Below are positions 54,132 through 63,880 of a stretch of DNA of 64,000 bases, piece by piece. The stretch is taken from contig NZ_CAESCH010000001.1 of NCBI RefSeq assembly GCF_903166545.1, positions 248,001 to 312,000 of the forward strand. Direction: 5' to 3'. Numbering within the stretch: position 1 is the stretch's first letter; each line of letters starts with the position of its first letter. The notes under the pieces were generated by a model. The model saw only the letters and a list, made by a program, of their open reading frames with translations, had not been told where the DNA came from and did not search any database. Source of the DNA: Metabacillus schmidteae (GTDB lineage Bacteria > Bacillota > Bacilli > Bacillales > Bacillaceae). The position numbers and the translations under genes were made by a program.

Positions 54132-55067
54132 CTAATTTTTTGATATTTTACCACGGAGAGGAAAGCCTAAATCAATTATACCTAAGATTCTTATAAGATA
54201 AAGAAGTATTGGGATAAGAAATGAGCCAATCAAGATTAAAATTGGTACGGCTTTTGACCATCCTTTTATAAATGAGTAATAAAATATAAATGAGTAGCCT
54301 TGCAAAAGAACAAAAAATTGCAAGATAAAATAAAGGTTAATAACGGCTGTAAAAAGGAAGGTATCTGTATCTTGATTTACCATTAACAAAATGGAAACAA
54401 TTAAATAATACCATACAATACTTCTTGGCAGTTTCCAATCACGGAATGGCTTTAATGGAGCAAGATCAAATCTTAGTCTTCTAAGTATTGGGCTGGCCAA
54501 TAAATGAGTGATAACTGCAGAAACTACTCCAAGTGTAATAAAAATTGTAGGAACTAACTGTACCATCATTTCTAACCCTTGCTCCAACTGAGCAAACTGT
54601 GCACTTAGTTGCTCATCTGTTGTAAAAGATTCCAACATAGTTTTTGATTGTTCCATGGATTGTTCCATCATAGCAATGGAGTCATGAATAAAATCAATTT
54701 CCATTAAAAACTTTGCTCCAATATACGTAACAATAAGGCTAACTGTATAAGCTAAGCTTCCTCCAACTAATACGCCTAGTGTCTGCTTTCTCTTATAGAA
54801 ATAACCCATTACTAAGCCGCTTAAACCATAAGTAACAGCTGTTATAATGCTAAAGATAGAACCAAATAAAATGGACAGAATACTTCCTGCAAAAATTAAG
54901 AGAAACGTAAGTCGGATACCATGCCGGATTGTAAAAATAATAAAAGGCAATGGTAATACAAATAAAACGATTGTACCAATTATAGGTACATATCTCGCAA
55001 AAAGCATGAGGACTAAATAAAGCGCTAATAATACAGCCCCTTCTGTTAAAACATGAGCTTTCTTCAC
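54132..55067 (-). CDS. yybS: YybS family membrane protein (DUF2232)
   Basis: A 312-residue membrane protein with about eight hydrophobic segments; function is unknown. It is conserved upstream of gdpP in Bacilli. The GTG start giving MKKAHVLTEGAVLLALYLVL lies 6-7 bases after AGAGGTG. The open frame extends 39 codons further, but that extension is made of the palindromic repeat at 55089-55215 and has no ribosome-binding site, so I exclude it. Confidence 0.9.
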   Translation of the reverse strand: MKKAHVLTEGAVLLALYLVLMLFARYVPIIGTIVLFVLPLPFIIFTIRHGIRLTFLLIFAGSILSILFGSIFSIITAVTYGLSGLVMGYFYKRKQTLGVLVGGSLAYTVSLIVTYIGAKFLMEIDFIHDSIAMMEQSMEQSKTMLESFTTDEQLSAQFAQLEQGLEMMVQLVPTIFITLGVVSAVITHLLASPILRRLRFDLAPLKPFRDWKLPRSIVWYYLIVSILLMVNQDTDTFLFTAVINLYFILQFFVLLQGYSFIFYYSFIKGWSKAVPILILIGSFLIPILLYLIRILGIIDLGFPLRGKISKN

Positions 55068-55088
55068 AATGACACCTCTTTTTAGAAA

Positions 55089-55215
55089 AGCTCCAGCGCC
55101 TTGGCCAGCCTCGGGCAAATAAGACACAAATGACCTCGAGGCAGTCATTAACGCGACGTCCTGTCGCAATGACTGCACTTGCAAGTCCTGTGCTTCGGGG
55201 CTAGGCGCTGGAGCT
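55089..55215. repeat. Palindromic repeat element upstream of yybS
   Basis: AGCTCCAGCGCCT (55089-55101) and AGGCGCTGGAGCT (55203-55215) are perfect 13-bp terminal inverted arms. Inner arms GCAGTCATT (55141-55149) and AATGACTGC (55168-55176) and GCGAC/GTCGC nest inside them. The element is G/C-rich against its surroundings and could fold as a long cruciform or RNA hairpin. Similar mini-elements are common in Bacillaceae intergenic regions. Confidence 0.82.
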
Positions 55216-55363
55216 AGACACCTATACTAAGTACCAAAAAGTTATACTTTCTTACCTTGTAAAAATCTACGTACTAAGGATTCCAGGACATATCCTTATA
55301 TGTATTATGTCTTTACTAAATCTTACCCTAAAAATTGCTTAAAAATGCGGTATTTAATGACGA

Positions 55364-55403
55364 AAAAAGCACAGATAGGAATGAATCCATCTCTGTGCTT
55401 TTT
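55364..55403 (-). terminator. Intrinsic terminator after rpsR
   Basis: AAAAAGCACAGA (55364-55375) and TCTGTGCTTTTT (55392-55403) form a perfect 12-bp stem. It ends the rpsF-ssb-rpsR operon. Confidence 0.92.
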
Positions 55404-55409
55404 CATTAA

Positions 55410-55667
<258 letters not shown>

Positions 55668-55687
55668 TTATCTTAAATGTTTATCTA

Positions 55688-56206
55688 TTAAAACGGTAAG
55701 TCATCGTCAGATATATCAATAGGTTTTCCATCATTTGCAAATGGATCATCATCAAAGCTTGTACGACCTTGATTACGTTGATTTTGATCTGAACCGAATG
55801 GATTTTGATTGCCAGAATTACCACCTTGGTACCCACCAAAGTTATTATTATTGTTGAAGTTGTTGTTGTTTCCTCCACCACTTGCTCCTCTAGGCTCAAG
55901 GAATTGGACACTTTCTGCAACAACTTCTGTTACATAAACACGTTTTCCAGTTTGATCTTCATAACTACGGGACTGCAAACGACCGTCAACACCTGCTAAG
56001 CTTCCTTTTTTCAGGAAATTCGCAACATTTTCAGCCTGCTTTCGCCAAATAACACAGTTAAGAAAATCTGCTTCTCTTTCACCTTGTTGGTTTGTAAACG
56101 TACGGTTTACTGCTAGTGTGAAGGTAGCAACAGCTACTCCGCTTGGTGTGTAACGCAGATCTGGATCTTTTGTTAGTCTTCCGACTAATACTACTCGATT
56201 CAACAT
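55688..56206 (-). CDS. ssb: Single-stranded DNA-binding protein
   Basis: Binds single-stranded DNA in replication and repair, 172 residues. The OB-fold is residues 1-110 ([20 protein letters not shown]). A Gly/Asn-rich low-complexity linker at about 112-150 precedes the acidic tip DISDDDLPF, which docks partner proteins. The start MLNRVVLVG is used because the upstream in-frame ATG overlaps the AAGGATGG ribosome-binding site. It lies between rpsF and rpsR. Confidence 0.98.
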   Translation of the reverse strand: MLNRVVLVGRLTKDPDLRYTPSGVAVATFTLAVNRTFTNQQGEREADFLNCVIWRKQAENVANFLKKGSLAGVDGRLQSRSYEDQTGKRVYVTEVVAESVQFLEPRGASGGGNNNNFNNNNNFGGYQGGNSGNQNPFGSDQNQRNQGRTSFDDDPFANDGKPIDISDDDLPF

Positions 56207-56243
56207 CAGAACCATCCTTTTTTGTATATCTTATCTATCACAA

Positions 56244-56534
56244 TTAGTCTTCTTTTTTAATAACGATATGGCGAATGATATCTTCGCTGATTTTCGCTAA
56301 ACGATCGAATTCTTGAACAGCAGCAGATTCAGAGCTTACTTGAAGAAGCATATAGTAACCATCACGGAAATCGTTGATTTCGTATGCTAGGCGACGTTTG
56401 CCCCACTCTTTTGTTTCTGCTACTTCCGCACCATTATCAGATAAAACGTTGTTGAAACGCTCTACTAAAGCTTTCTTAGCTTCATCTTCAATGTTTGGGC
56501 GGATGATGTACATAACTTCGTACTTTCTCATCAT
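56244..56534 (-). CDS. rpsF: Ribosomal protein S6
   Basis: Small-subunit protein of 95-96 residues with bS6 signatures [33 protein letters not shown] and [18 protein letters not shown]. Two adjacent ATG codons follow GGAGGTGTAAG; the second would give the family start MRKYEVMY. First gene of rpsF-ssb-rpsR. Confidence 0.98.
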   Translation of the reverse strand: MMRKYEVMYIIRPNIEDEAKKALVERFNNVLSDNGAEVAETKEWGKRRLAYEINDFRDGYYMLLQVSSESAAVQEFDRLAKISEDIIRHIVIKKED

Positions 56535-56648
56535 CTTACACCTCCTTTTGGTCTAAACGGCCCATAATTGGGCAAGGAGCAATTAAATAAATAAATTACT
56601 CACAATTAGGTATTATAACAAAAAGATTGGAAACACGCAAGTTAGCAT

Positions 56649-57749
56649 TTAAACATTAAAACGGAAGTGAATAACATCTCCATCTTGAACAATATATTCT
56701 TTACCTTCCAAACGAACCTTTCCTGCTTCACGTGCTGCTCCCATTGTTTTGGCTGCTAATAAATCCTCATAAGAAACTGTTTCAGCACGAATGAACCCTC
56801 TCTCAAAGTCAGTATGAATAATTCCTGCACACTGAGGAGCTTTCATTCCTTTTTTAAATGTCCAAGCACGAACCTCTTGTTCACCTGCAGTGAAGTAAGT
56901 AGCTAGTCCAAGAAGATGGTAAGATGCTTTAATTAATTGATCTAAACCGGATTCCTCTATACCTAGCTCTTCTAAGAACATTTCCTTTTCTTCGCCCTCA
57001 AGTTCAACAATCTCTGATTCGATCTTTGCACAAACAACAATTACTTCTGCATTTTCAGCAGCAGCAAATTCACGCACCTGCTTAACATATGGATTGTTTG
57101 AAGGATCTGCAACTTCATCCTCACTTACATTTGATACATATAGAATTGGTTTAATTGTTAAAAGATGTAATTGTTTTACATACTTCAGTTGTTCTTCGTT
57201 AAATTCAACTGCACGTGCCGGCTTTTCGCTCTCAAATGCTTCTTTCAGCTTCACCAAAATTTCGTGTTCAAATACAGCTGTTTTTTCTTTTTGCTTTGCC
57301 AATTTCGCAACACGATCAATACGCTTATCAACTGTTTCCAAGTCAGCTAAAATCAATTCTAAGTTGATTGTTTCAATATCAGAAATTGGATCCACTTTAC
57401 CGGATACATGTGTGATATTGTCATCTGCAAAGCAACGCACAACATGACATATTGCATCTACTTGTCTAATATGTGAAAGGAATTTATTACCTAAACCTTC
57501 TCCTTTACTCGCACCTTTAACAATTCCTGCAATATCCGTAAATTCAAAAGCAGTCGGAATTGTCTTTTTCGGCTTAACAAGTTCTGTTAATTTTTGTAAA
57601 CGTTCATCTGGAACTTCTACAATTCCAACGTTAGGATCTATCGTACAGAATGGATAGTTAGCTGATTCTGCCCCAGCTTGTGTAATTGCGTTAAATAATG
57701 TAGATTTTCCTACGTTAGGTAGACCTACGATTCCAGCAGTTAATGCCAT
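56649..57749 (-). CDS. ychF: Redox-regulated ATPase YchF (OLA1 family)
   Basis: A conserved ribosome-associated ATPase of 366 residues. Residues 1-20 hold the P-loop [18 protein letters not shown], followed by the G3 region [19 protein letters not shown] and the modified NxxE specificity region YVSNVSEDE. The C-terminus is a TGS domain ending [11 protein letters not shown]. The ATG giving MALTAGIVG follows GGAGTGGG; nine upstream codons were trimmed. It lies immediately upstream of rpsF, as in other Bacilli. Confidence 0.97.
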   Translation of the reverse strand: MALTAGIVGLPNVGKSTLFNAITQAGAESANYPFCTIDPNVGIVEVPDERLQKLTELVKPKKTIPTAFEFTDIAGIVKGASKGEGLGNKFLSHIRQVDAICHVVRCFADDNITHVSGKVDPISDIETINLELILADLETVDKRIDRVAKLAKQKEKTAVFEHEILVKLKEAFESEKPARAVEFNEEQLKYVKQLHLLTIKPILYVSNVSEDEVADPSNNPYVKQVREFAAAENAEVIVVCAKIESEIVELEGEEKEMFLEELGIEESGLDQLIKASYHLLGLATYFTAGEQEVRAWTFKKGMKAPQCAGIIHTDFERGFIRAETVSYEDLLAAKTMGAAREAGKVRLEGKEYIVQDGDVIHFRFNV

Positions 57750-57866
57750 TTTTCCCACTCCTCTATTATAAAACAAAGAAATTTGTCTTGTCCGATTTCA
57801 ATCAATCTTCAACAATTATAGATAGTAAATGCTTAAAATACAAGCGTACTGATGAAATAACAAACT

Positions 57867-57893
57867 AAAAAAAGAGCTAGTAAAAGCTCTTCA
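57867..57893 (-). terminator. Intrinsic terminator after the molybdopterin oxidoreductase gene
   Basis: AAGAGCT and AGCTCTT (minus strand, 57892 downward) form a hairpin with a TTTACT loop, followed by TTTTTTTAG. Confidence 0.85.
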
Positions 57894-57899
57894 TAAAAA

Positions 57900-59906
57900 T
57901 CAATCTACTTTTTCTAATCCTACTAAACAATCGTATAAAGTACTTCCTTGTCCATTGTCTGATACAGAATCAGGTGTGAGGAGGTTGACTGAGCCTCCAA
58001 ACTTGTGCCATAATCCTTCATCAACATTTACTGTTTTGGGATGGGCCCTTTTCATTATTTTGACTGAACCGGTTAATTCACCTCGATTATTGTGAATTCT
58101 CACCTTATCTCCTTCAGCTAATTGCTTTTCGATTGCAATATCCTCTGATACCTCAATTTTTACTGATTGCATAGCTTCTATTAACACATAATGCTGTGAA
58201 TGATTTGAGCGTAACGGATGGATGGATAACAGCTGATAAGGATATTGGTTGGCTAGTGCAGGGTTTGTATGGCCTGATTCACTTGGAAACAAATAGTGTG
58301 GTTTACCTTCAAATCCCTTTTCATATCCCAGCTCTGATGTAAACTCGAATTTTCCACTCGGTGTTGAAAATTTCCGATCATTCCATGGTGTATGGTTAAC
58401 AGGTAACGGCAGTCTCTTTTCCTCTTTAAGTTTCTCAAGTGTAATTCCATCTGACTCAAGGTGCTCAATTCCCATTTTGAGAAACTCATCTCTTGAATAA
58501 GAAAAGGCATCACCAAAACCTAGTCGCTCAGCTAGCTGTGTCCAAATCCATAAATCAGACTTTGCCTCACCCGGGGGTTCTACCAGCTTGTCTCCATAAT
58601 TTACATAGTGATGATACATGGATGCATAATAAATGTCTTCTTCTTCAAAAACAGTTGTGGTAGGCAGAACATAATCAGCCATTTCTGCTGTATCTGTTAA
58701 AAAATGGTCAATAACGACAACTGTTTCGACTGATTGAAATGCTTTAATCATCTTATTTGAGTCAGGAACCTGGACGATTGGATTACCACATGTCACAATA
58801 ATCATTTGAATGGAAGGATCCATTGAATCTAAGATTCCCTCTGCTTGTTGCATCATAGTGAAAGTTCTTGATTCTGTTTTTTTAGCTGATAATGTAAGAA
58901 CATCCTTATTGAAGCTTTTTCCAACTTGAATATTCCCGAAGTTGGCTCCGCCACCTTGAACTCCTACATTTCCGCTTATGGCAACTAAAGCATCAATTAA
59001 GCGAATGGTATTTCCACCATTTGCATAACGTTGCATACCAAGACCTAAAAATGTTGAGGTTGGTCCATTTATATAGATGGAAGCTAAATATTCAATTTCT
59101 GTTAACGTAACCTCTGCTTTTAAACAGATTTCTTCAATTGTGAACTGATTTACTAACTCTAGTAAATCAGTATATCCTACAGTATAGTTCTCAATAAAAC
59201 TCTTATCTTCCTTATTTTCTCTGATGATGTATTTCATAATGCCAATTGCTAATAGTCCGTCCATACCAGGCTTGACCGAAATATATTGATCAGAGATTTT
59301 TGCTGTTGCATTATAAATTGGATCAATGACAGTTATTGTTGCACCCTGTTTTTTTGCTTCTTGTAGCTTTTGAAACAAATGCATATTTGTTCTCGCTACA
59401 TTTCTTCCCCAAATCACAATGTTTCGGCTATGGAGAATATCGTCTGGAGCATGACTATCCGAGCTGCCAAAATCCCAGGTTTGAGCTTCAATACCAGAAC
59501 CCCAGCAAATACTGCCGACTAAGTGAGTCGCGCCACCATAACAGTTAAAAAATCTTTTATCGAGATTTTTTAATAGACCATTATTCGCATAATCATGGCT
59601 GTGCAGGACAGCGCTTGGTCCATAGGATTTTTTTATATCACTCATTTTTTCTGCAATTTCATTGAGAGCTTGATTCCAGGAGATCTCCTCAAAATGTCCA
59701 TTTACCTTTTTTAAGGGAACAGTCAATCTTTCGTTGGAATTTGTCTTTGTTTCAAGCATCCGGCCTCTTCCACAAATCTTTCCCTGAGTAATCGGATGCT
59801 CCTTATCTCCATCAACCTTAATAACTTTCCCATTTTCGACTGTTACTTCAAAACCACAGCTATCCCAACAATTCAAAGGACATGATGAATTAACTTTTTG
59901 TTTCAT
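57900..59906 (-). CDS. Molybdopterin-dependent oxidoreductase (YyaE-like)
   Basis: A 668-residue protein of the DMSO reductase/formate dehydrogenase family. The N-terminal 4Fe-4S cysteines are in SCPLNCWDSCGF and GKICGRGRML, followed by the molybdopterin-binding domains (IVIWGRNVARTNMHLFQK, VLPTTTVFEEEDIYY) and a C-terminal molydopterin dinucleotide-binding barrel (KVRIHNNRGELTGSV). No Tat or other export signal is visible, so it is likely cytoplasmic, and no partner subunit is encoded beside it. Substrate is unknown. It is in the position of B. subtilis yyaE. Confidence 0.9.
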   Translation of the reverse strand: MKQKVNSSCPLNCWDSCGFEVTVENGKVIKVDGDKEHPITQGKICGRGRMLETKTNSNERLTVPLKKVNGHFEEISWNQALNEIAEKMSDIKKSYGPSAVLHSHDYANNGLLKNLDKRFFNCYGGATHLVGSICWGSGIEAQTWDFGSSDSHAPDDILHSRNIVIWGRNVARTNMHLFQKLQEAKKQGATITVIDPIYNATAKISDQYISVKPGMDGLLAIGIMKYIIRENKEDKSFIENYTVGYTDLLELVNQFTIEEICLKAEVTLTEIEYLASIYINGPTSTFLGLGMQRYANGGNTIRLIDALVAISGNVGVQGGGANFGNIQVGKSFNKDVLTLSAKKTESRTFTMMQQAEGILDSMDPSIQMIIVTCGNPIVQVPDSNKMIKAFQSVETVVVIDHFLTDTAEMADYVLPTTTVFEEEDIYYASMYHHYVNYGDKLVEPPGEAKSDLWIWTQLAERLGFGDAFSYSRDEFLKMGIEHLESDGITLEKLKEEKRLPLPVNHTPWNDRKFSTPSGKFEFTSELGYEKGFEGKPHYLFPSESGHTNPALANQYPYQLLSIHPLRSNHSQHYVLIEAMQSVKIEVSEDIAIEKQLAEGDKVRIHNNRGELTGSVKIMKRAHPKTVNVDEGLWHKFGGSVNLLTPDSVSDNGQGSTLYDCLVGLEKVD

Positions 59907-59922
59907 AAATGCCTATCCCCAC

Positions 59923-60129
59923 TTATAGTTCGTTTGCTTCCTCGTTTCTAACTAATACCTTTTTTATTTTTCTAGAAAACTCCTTACGAGGAATAAGTAC
60001 ACTATGATTACAACCCAGACATTTAATCCGGACATCCATTCCCATTCTAATAATCTTCCATTCATTCGTTCCACATGGATGCTGTTTTTTCATTTCAACA
60101 ATATCATTTAAGCCAAATTCTTTATCCAT
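59923..60129 (-). CDS. DUF951 family protein (YyzM-like)
   Basis: A 68-residue protein of the DUF951 family, widespread in Firmicutes and of unknown function. It shows the family pattern LNDIVEMKKQHPCGTNEWKI, then RMGMDVRIKCLGCNHSVLIPR, with cysteines suggesting a zinc knuckle and a small beta-barrel. AGGAGG lies upstream of the ATG. It sits between the MscS gene and the oxidoreductase gene. Confidence 0.9.
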   Translation of the reverse strand: MDKEFGLNDIVEMKKQHPCGTNEWKIIRMGMDVRIKCLGCNHSVLIPRKEFSRKIKKVLVRNEEANEL

Positions 60130-60143
60130 AGTATAAGTACCTC

Positions 60144-61022
60144 CTAGCTTACTTCTTCTTTTCTGTTATACATAACAATACGAGGATAAGGGATCTCTAT
60201 ACCTCTCTCATCCAATCTTGTTTTAATGTCTTTTCTCAGCATCCTTGCAATATGGAAATGCTTCATCGGTTCAACTTCACATATCACACGAAGAATGACT
60301 TCAGAAGCACCTAAATTTTGAACTCCTAATAATTCAGGAGGACTAACGATATCTTCATACTTATCTTGTACTTCCATTAATAATTCCTGTATGACTATTT
60401 CTGCCTTTGAAATATTGCTTTCATAGGCAATACTAATATCAACGAAAGCAACGCTATTATTAATAGAGAAATTTGTCACTTCAGTTATGTTTCCGTTAGG
60501 CAAGATATGAACTTCTCCTGTCCAACTTTTTATTTTCGATGTACGTAAACCAATTTCTTCAACTGTTCCTTCAAAGGTGGAAATACGGACATAATCGCCT
60601 ACAGAAAATTGATCCTCAAAAATAATAAAAAATCCTGTTATAATATCTCTCACTAAGTTTTGTGCACCAAAACCTACCGCCAGCCCAACAATTCCTGCTC
60701 CTGCAAGTAAAGCAGCTACATCAAGTCCCAATGTTTCTAAGACCATTATAATGGCAATAAAGTACACAACATAAGTGAGAATATTTTCAAGTAACTTGGC
60801 TAACGTATTTTCTCTTCTTTCAGAAATTCGAATGGGTGATTTCCCGCGGAATAAAAATACTTTACTTATAGCAATTTTACCGATTCGAATAAAAGCAGTT
60901 GCGACAATGAAAATTAAGCAAATCTTTAATATACCTTGTCCTAATGAAATCCATAACACTATATTTGTTACATAATCGACAATTTGAAACCACAATTCTT
61001 CGAGTATCTTCAATAAAATCAT
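60144..61022 (-). CDS. Small-conductance mechanosensitive channel (MscS family)
   Basis: A channel that releases solutes on hypo-osmotic shock, about 290 residues. Hydrophobic helices lie at about 20-45, 68-90 and 95-125. The pore helix and hinge are in AALLAGAGIVGLAVGFGAQN followed by VRDIITGFFIIFEDQFSVGD, the MscS signature, and a cytoplasmic alpha/beta domain follows. A TTG three codons inside (61013) lies better spaced from AAAGGATG than the ATG used here, so the start is uncertain by three residues. It precedes the DUF951 gene. Confidence 0.93.
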   Translation of the reverse strand: MILLKILEELWFQIVDYVTNIVLWISLGQGILKICLIFIVATAFIRIGKIAISKVFLFRGKSPIRISERRENTLAKLLENILTYVVYFIAIIMVLETLGLDVAALLAGAGIVGLAVGFGAQNLVRDIITGFFIIFEDQFSVGDYVRISTFEGTVEEIGLRTSKIKSWTGEVHILPNGNITEVTNFSINNSVAFVDISIAYESNISKAEIVIQELLMEVQDKYEDIVSPPELLGVQNLGASEVILRVICEVEPMKHFHIARMLRKDIKTRLDERGIEIPYPRIVMYNRKEEVS

Positions 61023-61160
61023 CCTTTACGATCAAACTTAATACATTTTCATAGCTAATTATACTACGGAATTTAAACAATTATATATATTCGTCTCGAA
61101 GTATAGAAATTATGTCTCACCCTTCCTGTATAGTAAAGACAAAAGTAGTTTGACATAGAA

Positions 61161-62180
61161 CTAATCTCTTGTTCGGTAACGACTTAAGATTGGATAAAGG
61201 AGGATTGTAACAAGTAAATAAAGGTTGATTAAGCCATATAAAGGATATAAAATTGCCACTAAATTTGCAAAACCAAAACGAGTAAAAGGAATCATACTGA
61301 TAACTAAAATAGCAGCTATGATCCAAAAAGGCATTTTAATCATATCCTTTAGTCGTGAAGCAAGGCCAAATACCCCAGCAACGGCACTTGTATAAATTGC
61401 AATCCATAACATAATCGACATAAAGAGGAAGAAGGCAAATGACGACCCCTTTAATATAGCAAAAAGGGGAATCTCATATTCTGCCAAATAATCTGAAACC
61501 TGTAATAACGTTTCATTATAAATAAAGGAAATAACTCCAAGAACAAGCCCACTTCCTATGCTGGCAACCTTTGCCTCCTTCAACCCTTTCATTTCCCTGC
61601 CAATTGCAGATAATACTGCAATAAGAGATAAAATGTTTAGAGAAGTAAAGGTAAAGGCAGCAGGCCAATTATATTGTTTATTTAAATCGAAAGTCCATGA
61701 ATGATGATGATTGATATTAAAGGATAATAGAGAATAAAAAAGCCCTAAAGCAAGAATGGGAATAACAAAAGCATTCAGTTTAATAATGCCATTTGTACTT
61801 CCGACAAAAAGAAGAATGAGTAATACTGAAAAAAAGGTGATTCCACCCCAGTAAGGAATCGCAAAGGCTTCAAGAGTAGCACCGCCACCAGCAATCATTA
61901 CAATTGTTGTTGTAAATAAATACATCATGATGAGAACATCATACACATATGAAAGCTTTTTCCCTACTAACCTTTCTATTATTGGAAAGAAGTGGGTTGA
62001 TTTTTCTTCATAACTAATTTTCATAATAACATAGATAGAAATCATAAAAATAACAGTGAAGATGATGATTGCCAGTCCACTTTCAAAACCAAAAAATTCC
62101 CATATTTCTCTTCCGGATGCATATCCCGCACCAATCATTGTTCCTAAGATTAGAAACATCCATTTAATACCTGATTTCAT
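61161..62180 (-). CDS. YkvI-like multi-spanning membrane protein
   Basis: A 339-residue membrane protein with about ten predicted helices. It has the N-terminal FLILGTMIGAGYASGREIWEF motif of the YkvI family, distantly related to amino-acid/sodium symporters (LeuT-like fold). Its substrate is unknown. The ATG giving MKSGIKWMF follows AGAGGTGGG; the upstream 17 codons of open frame were excluded. It is divergent from yyaC. Confidence 0.8.
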   Translation of the reverse strand: MKSGIKWMFLILGTMIGAGYASGREIWEFFGFESGLAIIIFTVIFMISIYVIMKISYEEKSTHFFPIIERLVGKKLSYVYDVLIMMYLFTTTIVMIAGGGATLEAFAIPYWGGITFFSVLLILLFVGSTNGIIKLNAFVIPILALGLFYSLLSFNINHHHSWTFDLNKQYNWPAAFTFTSLNILSLIAVLSAIGREMKGLKEAKVASIGSGLVLGVISFIYNETLLQVSDYLAEYEIPLFAILKGSSFAFFLFMSIMLWIAIYTSAVAGVFGLASRLKDMIKMPFWIIAAILVISMIPFTRFGFANLVAILYPLYGLINLYLLVTILLYPILSRYRTRD

Positions 62181-62277
62181 TTTCCCACCTCTTATGGTTG
62201 TCCTAATTACAACGAACATGTATAGAATCATACTTTTCTCCGTATACTGTTACTACTATGACGTGGGAGTGAATTCT

Positions 62278-62901
62278 ATGAATCTAAAATCAGGTCTTTT
62301 TCAATCAGAAAAGAACCAAGGTCGCATCCATTACGAAGATGAAAAAGCTACATCCTTCTTAACAAATATGATTTTAGAGCACTTACCAAAACTATTCTAT
62401 AAGCCTATTGTTATTATTTGTATTGGAACAGACCGCTCTACCGGAGATTGTTTAGGGCCTTTAATAGGTACTTCTACAAAAAAAGAAGTAAGTCATTTCC
62501 ATGTCTATGGAACCTTAAAGGATCCGGTTCACGCTGTTAATCTTGAAGAAACCATTCAATTTATAAGAGACACACATCGAAATCCCTTCATTATTGCAAT
62601 AGATGCCTGCTTAGGGAGATTTAAAAGTGTGGGATTTATGGAAGTAGCAAAAGGATCCATTAAACCTGGTGCAGGTGTTAACAAAGAATTGCCTGAAGTT
62701 GGTGATATGCATATAACCGGCATTGTAAATATTAGTGGGTACATGGAATTCCTTGTTTTACAAAATACAAGATTGCATTTAGTCATGAGCATGGCTGACA
62801 TTATTTCTACAGGTATTATTGAAGCCGAGAAAATCTATCTGGAAAAGCGTATTTCAGTCAGAAGAAATTGGTTAGCAAATCAGGATACTGCCATAAATTA
62901 A
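62278..62901 (+). CDS. yyaC: Sporulation-associated protein YyaC (DUF1256, GPR-like fold)
   Basis: A 207-residue protein of the YyaC family, related in fold to the germination protease GPR. Family segments are IVIICIGTDRSTGDCLGPLIG, VHAVNLEETI, IAIDACLGRFKSVGF and PGAGVNKELPEVGDMHITGIV. It is conserved near spo0J in spore formers. The ATG used follows GTGGGAGTG; an open frame extends 74 codons upstream into the divergent gene and lacks support. It is the only plus-strand gene in the right third of the window. Confidence 0.92.
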   Translation: MNLKSGLFQSEKNQGRIHYEDEKATSFLTNMILEHLPKLFYKPIVIICIGTDRSTGDCLGPLIGTSTKKEVSHFHVYGTLKDPVHAVNLEETIQFIRDTHRNPFIIAIDACLGRFKSVGFMEVAKGSIKPGAGVNKELPEVGDMHITGIVNISGYMEFLVLQNTRLHLVMSMADIISTGIIEAEKIYLEKRISVRRNWLANQDTAIN

Positions 62902-63043
62902 TATCTTCTCTAATACGATAAAGAAATCTCACCCGAACATAGGACCTGTAAAGCGAAGCGTGATGATTAGTTATGTTTATACTTTAAAAGAGCCACAACA
63001 TTGATTATTCTTCATTGCTGCTATTTATACTTGCTTAACGCAC

Positions 63044-63075
63044 AAAAAATACACTACAAATGGTTGCAGTGTATA
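63044..63075 (-). terminator. Intrinsic terminator after the DUF554 gene
   Basis: ATACACTGC and GTAGTGTAT (minus strand, 63075 downward) pair around a short loop, followed by TTTTTTGTG. Confidence 0.85.
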
Positions 63076-63083
63076 GAAATGAT

Positions 63084-63791
63084 TTATGATGAAAAGTTAT
63101 ATTGAATAAGAACGATTGTTGTAATTACAACAATACTTGGCAATAAATTTGCCACCCTGATTTTTTTTAGACCTAATATATTGATTCCTATTGCCATAAT
63201 AAGAACTCCACCTGCTGCAGTTAGCTCTGCAATTAAACTTTCTAATAGTGAATCTGATAGGAATTGATGAATAACATTTGCAAATAAAGCAATTCCTCCT
63301 TGATAGAGGAAGACAGGAATTGCCGAAAATAATACACCTATCCCAAGGGTACTTGCTAATACCATACTGGTAAAACCATCTATCATAGATTTTGTAAGGA
63401 GCACAGAATGATCCAGTCTTAATCCACTATCTAGTGCCCCAATGATTGCCATAGCTCCAACCACAAATATCAATGTTGCTGTTACAAACCCTTGGGCAAT
63501 ATTCCCGGTAGAAGATTTACCAAGCTTTTTCTCCAGCATATTTCCTACTTCATGAAGGTGATCTTCTAGCTTTAACCATTCTCCCATAACAGTTCCTAAA
63601 ACTAAACTAACGATAACAAAAAAGAAGTCTTCACTCTTCAAAGCCATATCCAATCCTAATACAACAACAGAGAGTCCAATAGCTGTCATAACTGTTTGCT
63701 TCATCTGTTCAGGTATTTTCCTTAGTAATAGTCCAATTAATGTTCCGAGGATAATCCCTAATGCATTCACAATACTCCCAAATAAAACCAA
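63084..63791 (-). CDS. DUF554 family membrane protein
   Basis: A 235-residue membrane protein (YdfK/YqgA-like) with seven or so helices, beginning VLFGSIVNALGIILGTLIGL and containing the conserved ALDSGLRLDHSVLLTKSMIDG. Function is unknown. I choose the TTG 8 bases after GGAAGG, which gives the usual family start. The longer frame back to 63854 runs through the parB terminator and is excluded. It directly follows parB. Confidence 0.85.
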   Translation of the reverse strand: MVLFGSIVNALGIILGTLIGLLLRKIPEQMKQTVMTAIGLSVVVLGLDMALKSEDFFFVIVSLVLGTVMGEWLKLEDHLHEVGNMLEKKLGKSSTGNIAQGFVTATLIFVVGAMAIIGALDSGLRLDHSVLLTKSMIDGFTSMVLASTLGIGVLFSAIPVFLYQGGIALFANVIHQFLSDSLLESLIAELTAAGGVLIMAIGINILGLKKIRVANLLPSIVVITTIVLIQYNFSS

Positions 63792-63825
63792 TTTAATTAC
63801 CTTCCATTCTAAATGTTTATCATCA

Positions 63826-63851
63826 AAAAAAAAACTGACTATTTTAGTCAG
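63826..63851 (-). terminator. Intrinsic terminator after parB
   Basis: CTGACT and AGTCAG form a hairpin with an ATTTT/AAAAT-type loop (63835-63851), followed by nine T residues on the minus strand. Confidence 0.88.
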
Positions 63852-63880
63852 CACTTGGTAGTTAATATATTACTATATTA

